From: JBMDXB01 sp048594975
GTDB taxonomy: Bacteria > Acidobacteriota > Vicinamibacteria > Vicinamibacterales > 2-12-FULL-66-21
DNA: 37,703 nt
Assembly: GCA_048594975.1 (NCBI GenBank)
Contig: JBMDXQ010000140.1
Location: 1 to 37,703 of the forward strand
Direction: 5' to 3'
In this document: one piece after another, positions 1-7,834 of the stretch
How positions within the stretch are numbered: position 1 is the first letter of the stretch
How the letters are laid out: each line of letters begins with the position of its first letter
Position numbers and translations under genes: made by a program
Notes under the pieces: model-generated
What the model was told of the DNA's origin: nothing
Database searches by the model: none
What the model saw: only the letters and a program-made list of their open reading frames with translations

Positions 1-20
1 CCATCCCTGGGTTAATCGGT

Positions 21-53
21 CGGGGCCCCGCCGGCGTGACCGGCGGGCCCCCG
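21..53. terminator. GC-rich hairpin, possible terminator of an upstream gene
   Basis: A 14-base arm (21-34) pairs with 40-53 around a 5-base loop with a single mismatch. No T-run follows on either strand, so intrinsic termination is uncertain. It sits at the window edge, about 95 bases before the first gene. Bases 54-148 show nothing else recognisable. Confidence 0.35.
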
Positions 54-148
54 AGCGGGCTCGGTACCATCGCCTATTATCCCGCTTATCCCGCGATGCC
101 GGGCGAGCGCCGGCGCCGCGGGCCGCACCTTCGTGATTACAATGCCGC

Positions 149-1849
149 ATGCGTGCCGCCACTTCCTTCCTGGTCCTTCTGGTGATGAGCGCATCGGACG
201 CGGGTCAGGCACCCGGCGATCGGCCGGCCCCGAACCCGCGCGCCACCCGATCGGTGGTCCTCGCGCGGAACGGCGCGCTTGCGACCAGCCAGCCGCTCGC
301 GTCAGCCGCCGGGCTTCGCGTCCTGCAGCAGGGCGGAAATGCCATCGACGCGGCGGTCACGGCCGCGGCGGTCCTGGCCGTGGTCGAGCCGACGATGAAC
401 GGTCCGGGCGGCGACCTGTTCGCGATCGTCTACGACGCGAAAACGAAGAGCATCCGGGCGTTGAACGCGAGCGGCCGGTCCGCGGCAGCGGCGACCCCGG
501 AGGAGTTCAGGAAACGCGGCCTCGAGGCGATTCCCTACCGAGGTGTCCTCTCGGTGAGCGTGCCGGGCGTGGTCGACGGCTGGAGCGAGCTGCTCGCCAG
601 ACACGGCACGCGGACGCTCGCGCAGGCGCTCGAGCCGGCAGTTGGCTACGCGCGGGACGGGTTCGCGGTCAGCGAGATCATCGCCACACAATGGGCTGAC
701 CAGGAACAAACGCTGTCGAAGGACGCCGCTGCGGCGAAGACGTTCCTGCCTGGCGGCCGGGCGCCGGCCGCCGGCGAGGTCTTCCGCAACCCCAGCCTGG
801 CCGCCACGCTGGAGCTGATTGCCAGGGGCGGGCGCGACGCCTTCTACCGCGGCCCGATCGCGAAGGCGATCGCCGCCGACATGCAGGCGCGCAAGGGGCT
901 GCTCACCGACGCGGACTTCGCGGCCCACCGGTCCGACTGGGTGCAGCCGATCTCCACGACCTACCGCGGCTACGAGGTGCTGGAGATGCCGCCGAACACC
1001 CAGGGCGCGGTGGCGCTCGAGATGCTCAACATCCTGGAGGGCTTCGACCTGAAGGCGCTCGGCCACAACTCGGCGGCGTACCTGCACCTGCTGGTCGAGG
1101 CGAAGCGCATCGCATTCGCGGATCGCGACGGCTGGCTCGCCGATTACGACGCCGTGCCGAAGACGGCGCTGGAGCGGATGCTCTCGAAGGAGTACGCGTC
1201 GGAGCGGCGCAAGTCCATCGACCCTGAACGTGCGGCATCATCGTACCAGCCGCTCAGCCTCGGCAGCGCGGCGCCGTCGCCGGCGGCCGCCCCCGAAGCG
1301 CGCGGCGACACGATCTACCTGACCGCCGCCGACCGCGACGGCAACGTCGTCTCGCTCATCCAGTCGATCTTCGAGAACTTCGGATCGGGGATCGTCGCGG
1401 GGGACACCGGAATCGTGCTGCACAACCGCGGCAACCTGTTCTCGCTGCAGCCCGGGCACCCGAACTACCTTGCGCCGCGCAAGCGCCCCTTCCACACGCT
1501 CGTTCCCGCGATGGTGCTGAAGGACAAGCGGCCGTGGCTGTCCTTCGGCGTGATGGGCGGCGACATGCAGCCGCAGGGTCACGTGCAGGTGCTGTTGAAC
1601 CTGATCGACTTCGGCATGAACGTACAGGAGGCGGGGGAAGCGCCGCGCTTCCGCCATTCGGCGGCCGGCCTCGCGCTGGAGTCGGCCATCACGCCCGAGG
1701 CGCGCTACGGGCTCGACGCGCGCGGCCACCGGGTCATCCACTCGGTCGGCGTCTTCGGCGGCTTCCAGGGCATCCTGATCGAGCCGAAGACCGGCGTGTT
1801 GATGGCCGGATCCGACCCGAGGAAGGACGGGATGGCGATCGGGTGGTAA
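149..1849 (+). CDS. gamma-glutamyltransferase family protein (Ntn hydrolase)
   Basis: 566 aa, normal length for the GGT family, whose members cleave or transfer the gamma-glutamyl group of glutathione-like substrates in the periplasm or outside the cell. Residues 1-20 look like a signal peptide. The family start motif GGNAIDAAVTAA lies at 62-73 and the glycine-rich NGPGGD at 84-89. The autoprocessing and nucleophile Thr is best placed at T388 in GDTIYLTAADRDGN, just after a low-complexity Ala/Pro linker (about 370-385) typical of the large/small subunit junction. GSGI follows in the small subunit. The sequence is closer to YwrD-like GGTs than to E. coli Ggt, so substrate cannot be assigned. 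The first ATG before the hydrophobic segment is used; its RBS is weak. It is convergent with the TerB-like gene, 31 bases apart. Confidence 0.92.
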   Translation: MRAATSFLVLLVMSASDAGQAPGDRPAPNPRATRSVVLARNGALATSQPLASAAGLRVLQQGGNAIDAAVTAAAVLAVVEPTMNGPGGDLFAIVYDAKTKSIRALNASGRSAAAATPEEFRKRGLEAIPYRGVLSVSVPGVVDGWSELLARHGTRTLAQALEPAVGYARDGFAVSEIIATQWADQEQTLSKDAAAAKTFLPGGRAPAAGEVFRNPSLAATLELIARGGRDAFYRGPIAKAIAADMQARKGLLTDADFAAHRSDWVQPISTTYRGYEVLEMPPNTQGAVALEMLNILEGFDLKALGHNSAAYLHLLVEAKRIAFADRDGWLADYDAVPKTALERMLSKEYASERRKSIDPERAASSYQPLSLGSAAPSPAAAPEARGDTIYLTAADRDGNVVSLIQSIFENFGSGIVAGDTGIVLHNRGNLFSLQPGHPNYLAPRKRPFHTLVPAMVLKDKRPWLSFGVMGGDMQPQGHVQVLLNLIDFGMNVQEAGEAPRFRHSAAGLALESAITPEARYGLDARGHRVIHSVGVFGGFQGILIEPKTGVLMAGSDPRKDGMAIGW

Positions 1850-1880
1850 CTGAGAGGCGAAAGAACAAGGAGTAAGGGGT

Positions 1881-2459
1881 TCACCGTGTCTTGAGCTGGT
1901 TGGCAATATCGGTCAGCGCCGCGCGCTCTTCCGCCGACACCTTGCGCAGGCCGAGGATGCCGCCGGAGGCAGCGGCGACGCTCTCGCAGTACTTCACCAG
2001 GTCGTCGGCGTCGAGGTCCTTCATCTCGGAGGAGTGTGCCGCCAGCATGGCGCGAATCAGGCGGGTCGCGCCGCTGAAAACGAAGTCCGGAGGGCGCGTC
2101 GCCAGCCAGGATTCGAGCTGGACGTCGGCCGCGCTGCCCGCCTCGACGCCGCGCGAGCGGGCCAGGGAAGTGATTTGCTTCCGCTCCGCTTCGCTGACGC
2201 CGCCCTCCGCCCACGCCACCTGCAGCAATGGCACGATGGGCAACAGGTGGAGCGTGCCGGGCGTGAACCCGAGCCCCTCGAGCTCGTCGAGGAAGGCTGG
2301 ATCGTGCAGGCCGGTCTTGTCCGCCAGGTCGCGCCGGGACTGCGCGGAGGCGGCGGCGCGACGCATCCGTTCGATGAGCTCCTGGTCCTGCTTGCGGAAG
2401 TACTCCTCCTCGTGCTTCCGTTTCCGCCCCGCCAGGCCGTCATCGTCCGGGATCGTCAT
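1881..2459 (-). CDS. TerB-like (tellurite-resistance fold) cytoplasmic protein
   Basis: 192 aa with no signal peptide or membrane segment. Residues 10-45 are highly charged and helical. Residues 71-192 have the all-helical TerB-like pattern LLPIVPLLQVAWAEGGVSEAE, where the acidic turn of 'DG.vs..E' types normally sits. TerB-fold proteins are widespread adaptors, often linked to stress or membrane complexes, and no enzymatic role can be claimed. The frame is open much further upstream, but that part is a shadow of the proline racemase gene. The ATG at 2459 is preceded by GGAGG at good spacing, and coding-like sequence begins there. It lies 31 bases downstream of the proline racemase gene on the same strand, so the two are probably co-transcribed. 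Confidence 0.75.
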   Translation of the reverse strand: MTIPDDDGLAGRKRKHEEEYFRKQDQELIERMRRAAASAQSRRDLADKTGLHDPAFLDELEGLGFTPGTLHLLPIVPLLQVAWAEGGVSEAERKQITSLARSRGVEAGSAADVQLESWLATRPPDFVFSGATRLIRAMLAAHSSEMKDLDADDLVKYCESVAAASGGILGLRKVSAEERAALTDIANQLKTR

Positions 2460-2490
2460 GCCCGCCTCCGGTTGCCGATCGTACTTCGGG

Positions 2491-3471
2491 TCACAGGCGA
2501 AATCCATGGCGGAGCGGGTCGCGCTCGTCGAGCAGGAAGGTGTGCTCGCCGGTGATGTGCGCCTCGCCTTCGATCTCCGGGACAATCGCCTGCAGCTCCG
2601 CCACCTGCGTCGCCTCGAGCACGCGGCCGCGAAAACGGGTCCCGATGATGCTCTCGTGCGTGAAGGTCTGGTCCGGGCCGAGCAGCCCCATCGCCGCAAG
2701 CACGGCCATGACCGCCGCCGTGCCCGTCCCGCAGGGCGACCGATCGACCTCCGCATCGGCAAAGATGGTGACGTTGCGAAGGTCTGCGTCCGGCGCCGAT
2801 GCCGGTCCCGTGAAAACGGTGCCGTAGATGCCCTTCAGCTGGTCCTGCTCGGGGTGGACGACGCGGACGGCTGCCTCGACGCCGCGCTTGATCTCCATGC
2901 CCGCCCGGCGCAGGTCGGGCAGCCGCTCGGGCAGAATCGGGATGCCGGCCGCCTCGCTGTCCACGATCGCGTAGAACGCGCCGCCGAACGCGACATCGGC
3001 CCTCAGGTCGCGCTGGCCGCAGCGCACCGGGACCGAGGCGTGCAGGACGAACGAGGGCACGTTGCGGAAGCGCACGCCGGCCACGCGCGTGCCGTCGTAG
3101 GCGCCGTGCGCGTGCACCGGCCCGGCGGGCGAGTCGAGCGTCACCTCGGGCCCGCCGAACAGCCGCCGCTCCAGCCCAATCGTGACCACCGCGATGACGC
3201 CGTGGCCGCACATCGTGCTGAAACCCTCGTTGTGCATGAAGAGCACGCCCGCATCCGAGCCGCGATGCTCCGGCTCGGTCAGCAGCGCCCCGTACATGTC
3301 GGCGTGGCCGCGCGGCTCCAGCATCAGCGCGCGCCGCAGATGATCGTGGTGGCGGCGGAGGTAATCGCGCTTCTCGAGGATGGTGCGGCCTTGCGGCGCG
3401 GGAAACCCGTCCACGATCAGGCGGAGCGGCTCCCCGGCAGCGTGCGCGTCGATGGTGCGAATGGCAATCAT
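2491..3471 (-). CDS. proline racemase / 4-hydroxyproline 2-epimerase family
   Basis: 326 aa, usual family length. Both catalytic cysteines are present: C88 in STMCGHG and C247 in DRSPCGTGT. The family divides by these positions. Cys/Cys enzymes are racemases or epimerases, and Cys/Thr enzymes are trans-3-hydroxyproline dehydratases. This one should therefore epimerise proline or, more likely, 4-hydroxyproline by two-base catalysis in the cytoplasm. The divergent neighbour at 3666 is an ornithine cyclodeaminase-family enzyme, a family that includes pyrroline-2-carboxylate reductases, so a small proline or hydroxyproline catabolic locus is plausible. The other usual hydroxyproline genes (oxidase, deaminase, semialdehyde dehydrogenase) are not in the window. 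ATG at 3471; the RBS is weak. Confidence 0.93.
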   Translation of the reverse strand: MIAIRTIDAHAAGEPLRLIVDGFPAPQGRTILEKRDYLRRHHDHLRRALMLEPRGHADMYGALLTEPEHRGSDAGVLFMHNEGFSTMCGHGVIAVVTIGLERRLFGGPEVTLDSPAGPVHAHGAYDGTRVAGVRFRNVPSFVLHASVPVRCGQRDLRADVAFGGAFYAIVDSEAAGIPILPERLPDLRRAGMEIKRGVEAAVRVVHPEQDQLKGIYGTVFTGPASAPDADLRNVTIFADAEVDRSPCGTGTAAVMAVLAAMGLLGPDQTFTHESIIGTRFRGRVLEATQVAELQAIVPEIEGEAHITGEHTFLLDERDPLRHGFRL

Positions 3472-3479
3472 CTGTTCAT

Positions 3480-3665
3480 GAGATCGGGCGATGGGGTGAT
3501 CGGGCGATTGAGGGATTGGCGCTTGAGTCTGTGCGCCATTGCCGATCGATGCCGCCGGCCCGTGGAGCCTATAATCGCTCGCCGTTCACCGACAATCGCC
3601 AATCGATCTCTCGCACATTCCCACAATCCACAATTGAATCCACAATCAACAACCGACAATCGACA
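3480..3665. repeat. degenerate short repeats in a divergent promoter region
   Basis: The gap between the divergent racemase and cyclodeaminase genes holds two runs of short repeats. GATCGGGCGAT-like units occur twice at about 3481-3509. From about 3589 to 3668, at least five ACAATC or ACAAT units (GACAATCG, CACAATCC, CACAATCA, GACAATCG, GACAATG) run right up to the start codon. The second run is much more A+C-rich than the surrounding coding DNA. No clear -35/-10 pair could be chosen. Confidence 0.5.
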
Positions 3666-4646
3666 ATGCCATTGATTCTGACCGAGCAGGATGTCCGAGC
3701 CGTCCTGTCGATGGACGACCTCACTGCCGCAATGGAGGCGGCGCTGGCGCGCTTCTCGACCGGCGCGGTGCAGCAGCCGCTGCGGACGGTGCTGCAGGTC
3801 GGCCCGCAGCACGCGTTCTTCGGCGTGATGCCAGCGTTCATCGAGGAACCCGGCGCGCTCGGTGCGAAGCTCGTGACGGTGTATGGCGGCAATGCCGCGG
3901 TCGGCCTGCCCACGCACCTGGCGACGATCGTCCTGCTCGACCCCGCGACCGGCGCGCTCAAGGCGGTGCTGGACGGTCGCTACATCACCGAGGCCCGAAC
4001 GGCAGCCGTCTCCGCCGTCTCGACGAAGCTGCTCGCCAGGCCGGATGCCGGGCGGCTGGCCATCCTCGGGACGGGCGTCCAGGCGCGGAGCCATCTCGAA
4101 GCCCTCGGACGCGTGCGCACGCTCCGCGACGTGCGGGTCTGGAGCCCCACCCGCGAGCACTGCGAACAGTTCGTGCAGGACATGCGGACGCACGCCGCCG
4201 CGCCGCTCGCCACGAGCGGATCTGCCGAGGAGGCGGTCTGCGACGCCGACCTGATCGTGCTGGCGACGTCGTCGCGCGCGCCGGTCCTGCGCAGCGACTG
4301 GGTGCGTGACGGCGCGCACGTCTGCGCCGTCGGCGCGTGCCGGCCCGACCAGCGGGAAATGGACACCGCCCTCGTGACGCGCGGCCAGGTATTCGTCGAT
4401 TCGCGCGCCGGCGCCCTGGCCGAAGCCGGCGACGTCGTGATCCCCATCGCCGAAGGCGCCTTCCACGCGTCGCGAATCGCCGGCGAGCTCGGTGAGCTCG
4501 CGGCCGGACGGATCCCCGGGCGAACCTCAAGCGACGACGTCACGATCTTCAAGTCGCTCGGGATGGCCGTCGAGGACGTCGCCGCGGCCCACCTGGCCTG
4601 CGTGCGGGCGATGGACCGCGGGCTCGGACGCGTGGTGAGGGTCTAG
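3666..4646 (+). CDS. ornithine cyclodeaminase / mu-crystallin family protein
   Basis: 326 aa from the ATG at 3666, matching family length. The frame stays open upstream, but that part is repetitive intergenic DNA. The N-terminal half carries the family signature region (LGAKLVTVYGGN, then TGALKAVLDGRYITEARTAA), including the Lys and Arg that contact the substrate carboxylate. A Rossmann nucleotide-binding loop LAILGTGVQARSH follows. Members include ornithine cyclodeaminase, alanine dehydrogenase, and delta1-pyrroline-2-carboxylate or piperideine-2-carboxylate reductases. With a proline-racemase-family gene next door, a pyrroline-2-carboxylate reductase role is the best guess, but the motif alone does not prove it. 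Convergent with the AT-hook gene. Confidence 0.9.
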   Translation: MPLILTEQDVRAVLSMDDLTAAMEAALARFSTGAVQQPLRTVLQVGPQHAFFGVMPAFIEEPGALGAKLVTVYGGNAAVGLPTHLATIVLLDPATGALKAVLDGRYITEARTAAVSAVSTKLLARPDAGRLAILGTGVQARSHLEALGRVRTLRDVRVWSPTREHCEQFVQDMRTHAAAPLATSGSAEEAVCDADLIVLATSSRAPVLRSDWVRDGAHVCAVGACRPDQREMDTALVTRGQVFVDSRAGALAEAGDVVIPIAEGAFHASRIAGELGELAAGRIPGRTSSDDVTIFKSLGMAVEDVAAAHLACVRAMDRGLGRVVRV

Positions 4647-4668
4647 CGCGTGCGGTTCCGGGGGCGGC

Positions 4669-4986
4669 CTATTTTGCCTTGCGCCGCTCGGCCCAGCGCT
4701 TCTTCATCATCTCCGAGATGCGCTTGCGGGCCTCCGCGGACATCCGGCGGCGGCGGCGCTTCCGTCCCGTGGGGCGGGGCGCCTCGGCAGCGCCGGCCAC
4801 CGTGGCCGCCGGCCTGCCTCTCCTGGCGCCCATGCGCCCACGCAGCTTCGCGGCCTGGGCCGTGAGCGCGGCCAGCCGCTCGCGCGTGGCGAGAATCTCC
4901 CGCTCCAGCCCGCCCAGCGCCCACCCGATCAACTCCGCGGATTTCAACAACGCGTCAGCCTTCATCTTCGGTCGCCCACGGGGCAT
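4669..4986 (-). CDS. small basic AT-hook / NUMOD3-like DNA-binding protein
   Basis: 105 aa, very basic. It starts with a perfect AT-hook core (PRGRP, residues 2-6) and has a second one at 55-59 (RRGRP). Residues 20-50 form a heptad-like helix (coiled-coil candidate). The C-terminus (about 78-103) is a run of Arg followed by MSAEARKRISEMMKKRWAE, which resembles the NUMOD3 DNA-binding motif. It is probably a nucleoid-associated or accessory DNA-binding protein; no enzymatic domain is present. The ATG at 4986 has a strong GGAGGA RBS, so the longer upstream open frame is rejected. Divergent from the TPR gene, with 148 bases between. Confidence 0.75.
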   Translation of the reverse strand: MPRGRPKMKADALLKSAELIGWALGGLEREILATRERLAALTAQAAKLRGRMGARRGRPAATVAGAAEAPRPTGRKRRRRRMSAEARKRISEMMKKRWAERRKAK

Positions 4987-5134
4987 GAATCCTCCTCTGT
5001 CCGGAACCGGGAACCGGCCCCCCTGCACGCCAGCACCCTGCAGCAGTGACCGGCTATCATAGCCATCAGGGCGCAGGACAGGCAACCCGGAGCCTTCCAA
5101 GGCCCGCGGCGCGAGCGGCACGGGTGAACGGAAA

Positions 5135-6382
5135 GTGAGCGGCTCGGTGCTGATTGGTGCCCCGACGACGCGGCGCAGGCGCACACTGCGGCAGCTTCCC
5201 GCAGGGGTCGCCGCCGCGGCGATCTGGCTGACCGCCGCCCCGGTTGCCGGGCAGCCCGCCACAATCGAACAGCTGCGCGACCGCGCGCTCGAACTGGCCT
5301 ACAACCTCGATCACGACGAGGCGATGGCGCTGCTCCGTCGCGCCGTTGCCCTCGCTCCGGACGACCCCACTCCCCATCGTACGCTTGCCGCCGTGCTGTG
5401 GCTGAACATGCTGTTCCGCCGCGGCGCCGTCACCGTCGACCACTACCTCGGGTCGTTCTCGCGCACCCGGGTCGATCTGAAGAAGCCGCCGCCGGAACTC
5501 GACGCCGAGTTCAGACGTCACGTCAGTAAAGCCCTCGAGCTGGCGAAACGCCGCGTGGCCGAGCGGCCCGGCGACGCCCAGGCGCAGTACGATCTCGGTG
5601 CGGCCCTCGGCCTGGAGGCGTCGTACGTCGCCACGGTCGAGGGACGGCTGCGGGCCGGCTTCAGCCGGGCGCGGCAGGCGTATGACGCGCACGAGCGCGT
5701 CATGGCGATCGATCGATCCCGCCGGGAGGCGGGGCTGATCGTCGGGACGTACCGCTATGTCGTCTCGACGCTCTCGCTGCCGATGCGCTGGGTCGCGTAT
5801 GTCGTCGGCTTCGGCGGCGGCAAGGAACGCGGGATCCAGCTGCTGGAAGAGACCGCGGCGCACGCCGGCGATACCCGGATCGACGCGATGTTCGCCCTCA
5901 TCCTCGTCTACAACCGCGAACGCCGCTACGACGACGCGATGCGGGTGCTGCAGGCGCTGCGCCGGCAATGCCCGCGCAACCGCCTGGTCGTGCTCGAGAT
6001 GGGGGCAACCGCGCTCAGGGCGGGACGCGCCGCCGAGGCGGAGCGGATCCTGACCGAGGGGATGGCGATGCTCGCGGCGGACCGGCGCCCGCGGATACCG
6101 GGGGAGGAGGCGCTGTGGCGCTACAAGCGGGGTGCGGCGCGGGCCGCCGCCGGCCGCGTGGAGCCCGCGCTCGAAGACCTGCGCGCCGCGACGGGGAGCG
6201 ACGCGCAGGCGTGGGTGAACGGGCGCGCACGGGTCGAGCTCGGCCGGCTGGCGCTGAAGCGCGGCGATCGTCCGGCCGCCGCCGAACAGGCGCGCCAGGC
6301 GCAGGCACTCTGCGCACAGGGCAACGACCCGGCGTGCGTGAACGAGGCGAAGCAGCTGCTGAGGAGCACGGATGGCCGGTAA
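5135..6382 (+). CDS. exported TPR-repeat protein, function unknown
   Basis: 415 aa with a GTG start and GGAAA just upstream. An N-terminal hydrophobic stretch (about 20-38) after several Arg suggests a signal peptide or anchor ending near AGQ. The remainder is helical-repeat sequence: TPR-like units around 45-95 (YNLDHDEAMALLRRAVALAPDD), 120-165, 245-290, 295-330 and 365-410. Such proteins are protein-interaction scaffolds, and no catalytic motif is visible. It overlaps the following gene by 11 bases, implying translational coupling. Confidence 0.8.
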   Translation: MSGSVLIGAPTTRRRRTLRQLPAGVAAAAIWLTAAPVAGQPATIEQLRDRALELAYNLDHDEAMALLRRAVALAPDDPTPHRTLAAVLWLNMLFRRGAVTVDHYLGSFSRTRVDLKKPPPELDAEFRRHVSKALELAKRRVAERPGDAQAQYDLGAALGLEASYVATVEGRLRAGFSRARQAYDAHERVMAIDRSRREAGLIVGTYRYVVSTLSLPMRWVAYVVGFGGGKERGIQLLEETAAHAGDTRIDAMFALILVYNRERRYDDAMRVLQALRRQCPRNRLVVLEMGATALRAGRAAEAERILTEGMAMLAADRRPRIPGEEALWRYKRGAARAAAGRVEPALEDLRAATGSDAQAWVNGRARVELGRLALKRGDRPAAAEQARQAQALCAQGNDPACVNEAKQLLRSTDGR

Positions 6383-6875
6383 GGTGAAGACCTGGGTCTG
6401 GGTAGTGGTCGCGATCGTCGTCCTGGGCGTCATCGGGATGATCGCGATGGCGGCCGCCGGCATGTATTTCGTCGCGCGCAACTTCCAGACCACCGAGGCG
6501 TCGCCGGCGGCGGCGGCGCGCAGCTTCGAGGAGGTCCGCGCGCGGTTCGCGGGTCAGAAGCCGCTCATCGAGCTCGACGAGCGCGGTGATTTCCTGCGTT
6601 CCAACCTCGATCGCGAGCGCCCGCCACATCCCCCCGTGCTCGAGGCGATCCACGTGATGGCCTACGACCCGGACGATACGCGCGTCGTGCGGGTGAAGAT
6701 CCCGTTCTGGCTGGTCCGGCTGCAGAAGGGGGAGAGCACCATCAACTTCAACGGCCGCGACATGAACCTCGAGGACCTGAAGATCACCGTCGAGGACCTC
6801 GAGCATTTCGGTCCCACCCTCATCATCGATCACCGCGCCGCCGGCGGGGAGCGTGTCCTCGTCTGGTCGCAGTAG
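6372..6875 (+). CDS. single-pass membrane-anchored protein, function unknown
   Basis: 167 aa. One strong transmembrane segment (about 8-34) after MAGKVK is followed by a soluble, presumably extracytoplasmic domain of about 130 residues. The domain has a beta-rich pattern near the end (VVRVKIPFWLVRLQ, TINFNGRDMNLEDLKITVEDLE) and no known catalytic motif. Its start lies inside the 3' end of the TPR gene, so the two are probably one operon. I do not recognise the family. Confidence 0.75.
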   Translation: MAGKVKTWVWVVVAIVVLGVIGMIAMAAAGMYFVARNFQTTEASPAAAARSFEEVRARFAGQKPLIELDERGDFLRSNLDRERPPHPPVLEAIHVMAYDPDDTRVVRVKIPFWLVRLQKGESTINFNGRDMNLEDLKITVEDLEHFGPTLIIDHRAAGGERVLVWSQ

Positions 6876-7006
6876 CTGTCCACCGGCGGCGACTCCTCTG
6901 CCGGACCGCCGCGATTTTCCGCTGCATTTCCTCGCCAGCACAGGCGTGCTTCTTGCCAGTTCACCGGGCAGGCGCCCGGCATCCCCGGGCCCACGGAGGA
7001 CAACCC

Positions 7007-7663
7007 ATGAAGCGGACCACACTGCTCGCGGCGAGTCTGGCGGCACTGGCGATCGCCGTGCCGGCGTCGGCGCAGGTCTGGCGCGGCGATGCGCCGCGCG
7101 GCAGCTACGGGGGGCGGTATTCGTACATCCAGGCACGCCAGGTAGCGTACGACCACGGCTATCGCGAGGGATTCAAGGAAGGCCAGAAGGAGGGCCGGAA
7201 GCGCGACGAGTTCGACTACCGCGACGAGCGCACCTATCAGCGCGCCGACAAGGGCTATCACCGTGACTACGGGGACCGCGAGCGCTACCGGCAGATGTTC
7301 CGCGCGGGGTACGCCGACGGCTACTCGGAAGCGTACCGGCGACTGGGCTACCGCCGGCCGGGCGTCGGCGTCGGGCGGCGGGACGACGGGTGGGGCCGCG
7401 GGCCCGGCTACGGCCAGGGCGGCGGCTACTACGGCTACGCCTACGACATCGCGTTCCAGAACGGCGCTCGGGACGGCTACGAAAAGGGCGTCGAGGATGC
7501 GCGGAAGCGCCGCTCGCACGACGTGCTCCGCCACAAGTGGTACCGCAGCGGCGACCGCCACTACGAGAACCGCTACGGGTCCCGCCAGCAGTACGGAGAC
7601 ATCTACCGGCAGGGGTTCCGGCAGGGATACGAGCGCGGCTATCGCGAACGTCTCATCTACTGA
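7007..7663 (+). CDS. secreted Tyr/Gly/Arg-rich protein with glycine-every-four repeats
   Basis: 218 aa from the ATG at 7007, which has a perfect GGAGGA RBS at 6995-7000. Residues 1-23 are a classical signal peptide ending ASAQ. The mature part has four copies of a pattern with Gly (or small residue) every four positions: YDHGYREGFKEGQKEG, MFRAGYADGYSEAY, AFQNGARDGYEKG and YRQGFRQGYERGYRE. Between them are Tyr/Gly/Arg linkers, including a glycine-rich stretch in the middle. It is strongly basic. The function is unknown. The repeats could form glycine-faced helices that pack or self-assemble in the envelope. Confidence 0.8.
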   Translation: MKRTTLLAASLAALAIAVPASAQVWRGDAPRGSYGGRYSYIQARQVAYDHGYREGFKEGQKEGRKRDEFDYRDERTYQRADKGYHRDYGDRERYRQMFRAGYADGYSEAYRRLGYRRPGVGVGRRDDGWGRGPGYGQGGGYYGYAYDIAFQNGARDGYEKGVEDARKRRSHDVLRHKWYRSGDRHYENRYGSRQQYGDIYRQGFRQGYERGYRERLIY

Positions 7664-7719
7664 GACCGACGCGTCCTGAGATTGAGGCAGGGCACGTCCA
7701 GACGCCAACTGCGACTAGC

Positions 7720-7740
7720 AGATTGGGGACGTCCCAATCT
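7720..7740. terminator. hairpin between convergent genes
   Basis: Perfect 8-base inverted repeat (AGATTGGG / CCCAATCT) around a 5-base loop. It lies between the 3' ends of the secreted repeat protein and the MscS gene, so it could act in both directions. A second, longer-range pairing (GACGTCCCA at 7728-7736 with TGGGACGTC at 7813-7821) overlaps it. There is no clear T-run. Confidence 0.45.
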
Positions 7741-7834
7741 CCAATGCCCAACGACCATCATCCAAGTTGGCAGTTCGCCGTCGGGCGTTTGCGACTTGAC
7801 GCTTTGGCCAGCTGGGACGTCGGCCTTTTGGCAA

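Noticed and set aside
1891..3675. 594-codon plus-strand open frame
   Set aside because: Antisense shadow of the TerB-like and proline racemase genes, which both carry clear family motifs.
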